From: Mucilaginibacter pallidiroseus
GTDB taxonomy: Bacteria > Bacteroidota > Bacteroidia > Sphingobacteriales > Sphingobacteriaceae
Length of the DNA stretch: 64,000 nucleotides
Assembly: GCF_007846085.1 (NCBI RefSeq)
Contig: NZ_VOEJ01000005.1
Coordinates: forward strand, 1-64,000
Reading direction: 5' to 3'
In this document: positions 62,832 through 64,000 of the stretch, in pieces
How positions within the stretch are numbered: position 1 is the stretch's first letter
Layout: each line of letters starts with the position of its first letter
Notes under the pieces: model-generated
What the model was told of the DNA's origin: nothing
Databases searched by the model: none
Seen by the model: the letters and a program-made list of their open reading frames with translations, nothing else
Translations under genes and position numbers: made by a program

Positions 62832-63824
62832 TTACTTAAATCCTTGTATCAGCTGTTTGTAAGCAGTGTAGGCTTCTTTTGGCGCATATAATCTATTGCC
62901 TTCCTGATTTATCAAGCCGTAGTGGGCTTCCTCAGCATTACGTTTGCTTAATGCCGGCTGATCATAGAGTTCATATACAAATATGCCAGTTACGCCGTTA
63001 CTAATTAGTTGAGGTATAGTACTGGTTAAATAATTACTTTGCGTTACCAAATCGGCCTTTAAGGTTCCTTCGGAATAATTAATCTCGGTAACCCAAACCG
63101 GTTTGTTGAACTTCGTTTTGATAATCTCCAGCATGTTAATACCGTTTGGTCGTGCGTTGGTAATTGGCCCCATATTGGAGTACCAATGGCAACCCACTAT
63201 ATCATACTGTACATTGTTGTCTTTTAATAATTGCAAATAATAATAATGGGTATAGCTTACTGATAAGGTTATCTTCATATTAGGAGCTACCTTTTTAACC
63301 CCGTCAGTAAAGCCCTTAATGGCCGTTATTACACGCTGTGATTTTTCGATGTCATAGTCAGATTTTTTGGTGCCGCCAGAATTGCGCGGTAGCATAATTT
63401 TTAAATCAGCTTCGTTATTCACCTCTATAACAGAAAAGTACTTTCCATATCGCTTTGCAAAGTTATTTCCCTGCTTATAGCTGACATTATAAATCGCTTC
63501 GCTATCAAGCCCTTTAAGCCCGCTTTGCATAAGTACCGGTAACGCTGCTAACCCGTTATCGGCTAACTTGGACAATAATTGCGTAAACGCTTGATCTTTC
63601 TTTGAAAAACCGTCGCTATCTAATAGAACATCGAAGCGATAAGTACTTACATGAAGGTCTTTTAAATCAGTTATTTGCTGGTCAATATTTTTGGTGTAGG
63701 CTACTTGGGTGAGCGGGTGCCCATTTATTCCCCATGTCACTTGGGGTAAACTATGTTGCGCAAGTGCTAAATCAAAAATGCACAAAAGCATTAGCAATGT
63801 AGTAACCGCTGGTTTGATTTTCAT
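62832..63824 (-). CDS. Exported glycoside hydrolase (clan GH-A-like)
   Basis: The 330-residue protein has a signal peptide (MKIKPAVTTLLMLLCIFDLA then LAQ). TIM-barrel signs include VSTYRFDVLL, the acid/base pair in FSVIEVNNEAD, and the nucleophile in KPVWVTEINYSEG, both as in GH clan A. It probably cuts or trims the exported polysaccharide. The exact GH family is not clear. Confidence 0.82.
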   Translation of the reverse strand: MKIKPAVTTLLMLLCIFDLALAQHSLPQVTWGINGHPLTQVAYTKNIDQQITDLKDLHVSTYRFDVLLDSDGFSKKDQAFTQLLSKLADNGLAALPVLMQSGLKGLDSEAIYNVSYKQGNNFAKRYGKYFSVIEVNNEADLKIMLPRNSGGTKKSDYDIEKSQRVITAIKGFTDGVKKVAPNMKITLSVSYTHYYYLQLLKDNNVQYDIVGCHWYSNMGPITNARPNGINMLEIIKTKFNKPVWVTEINYSEGTLKADLVTQSNYLTSTIPQLISNGVTGIFVYELYDQPALSKRNAEEAHYGLINQEGNRLYAPKEAYTAYKQLIQGFK

Positions 63825-63868
63825 CTCAGTACGTAGGTGCTATTAATGTAGACAGTTTTAAATCACAG

Positions 63869-64000
63869 TTACTTGACAACATCCCCGTAACCAATTCCGT
63901 AACCGTACCCTGAATATTTCGCCTTAGAAAAATCAACATCATTTATCACCAGGTATAAGTTTTCTACGTTATCCTTGGTCTTGATATCATTGATAATGTC
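63869..64000 (-). CDS. Wzc-like polysaccharide tyrosine kinase, 3' end only
   Basis: The window holds the last 43 codons: VENLYLVINDVDFSKAKYSG then YGYGIGYGDVVK. The Tyr/Gly-rich tail is typical of the C-terminus of BY-kinase/Wzc co-polymerases, where the tyrosines are autophosphorylated. The gene continues beyond the right edge. Confidence 0.8.
   Translation of the reverse strand, partial: DIINDIKTKDNVENLYLVINDVDFSKAKYSGYGYGIGYGDVVK

Overview
The window reads as chromosomal DNA of a Bacteroidota species of the Sphingobacteriaceae, closest in style to Mucilaginibacter or Pedobacter. The indications are a type IX secretion (T9SS) sorting tail, Bacteroidota-type promoters (TTTG, 19 bp, TAnnTTTG), weak Shine-Dalgarno sites, and lineage-typical families (DUF4394, DUF4905, TIGR02757, BACON repeats, short-form ProRS). 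The genus is inferred from gene content; no marker-gene comparison was possible.

Region 1 (1-1,106) looks like the edge of an integrated element. It holds a decayed zinc-finger/HTH excisionase-like gene, a 10-bp phased repeat array and AGTAACAA repeats, and it abuts the last codons of mnmE, a known integration target in other bacteria. Region 2 (1,107-26,920) is dense core genome: mnmE, a nucleoid-associated protein, a thioredoxin-reductase-like flavoprotein, cystathionine gamma-synthase, proS, an outer-membrane FadL-like protein, dps, a LysM protein, uridine kinase, rpsO-pnp, ddl, a PASTA protein, mltG, YihY and tRNA-Ser(TGA). The TIGR02757 gene carries an in-frame repeat insertion.

Region 3 (26,921-33,667) is accessory and decaying. 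An alpha/beta hydrolase, an NmrA-like reductase, a DUF2147 protein and an AraC regulator are intact. They are followed by remnants of PAS, SDR, Gfo/Idh/MocA and DUF3606 genes and a histidine kinase broken by two frameshifts. Region 4 (33,668-38,911) is one 1,747-residue secreted multidomain protein with a T9SS tail.

Region 5 (38,912-51,220) is AT-rich and gene-poor. It holds five scattered paralogues of a small HTH family, one of them fused to a C-terminal response-regulator receiver domain. It also has a BLUF blue-light sensor, a membrane acyltransferase, several small unknown ORFs, possible small RNAs, an amber-interrupted ORF and a heavily decayed heptose-phosphate adenylyltransferase. This is the least explained part of the window.

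Region 6 (51,221-64,000, all minus strand) is an exopolysaccharide/heptose-glycan locus. In transcription order it runs: Wzc-like kinase (3' end only), secreted glycoside hydrolase, two GT4 enzymes, a Wzx-type flippase, two GT2 enzymes, UDP-sugar dehydrogenase, the initiating sugar transferase, heptose-7-phosphate kinase, GmhA and a GT9 heptosyltransferase. The only adenylyltransferase sequence seen for the heptose pathway is the pseudogene in region 5, about 3 kb away.
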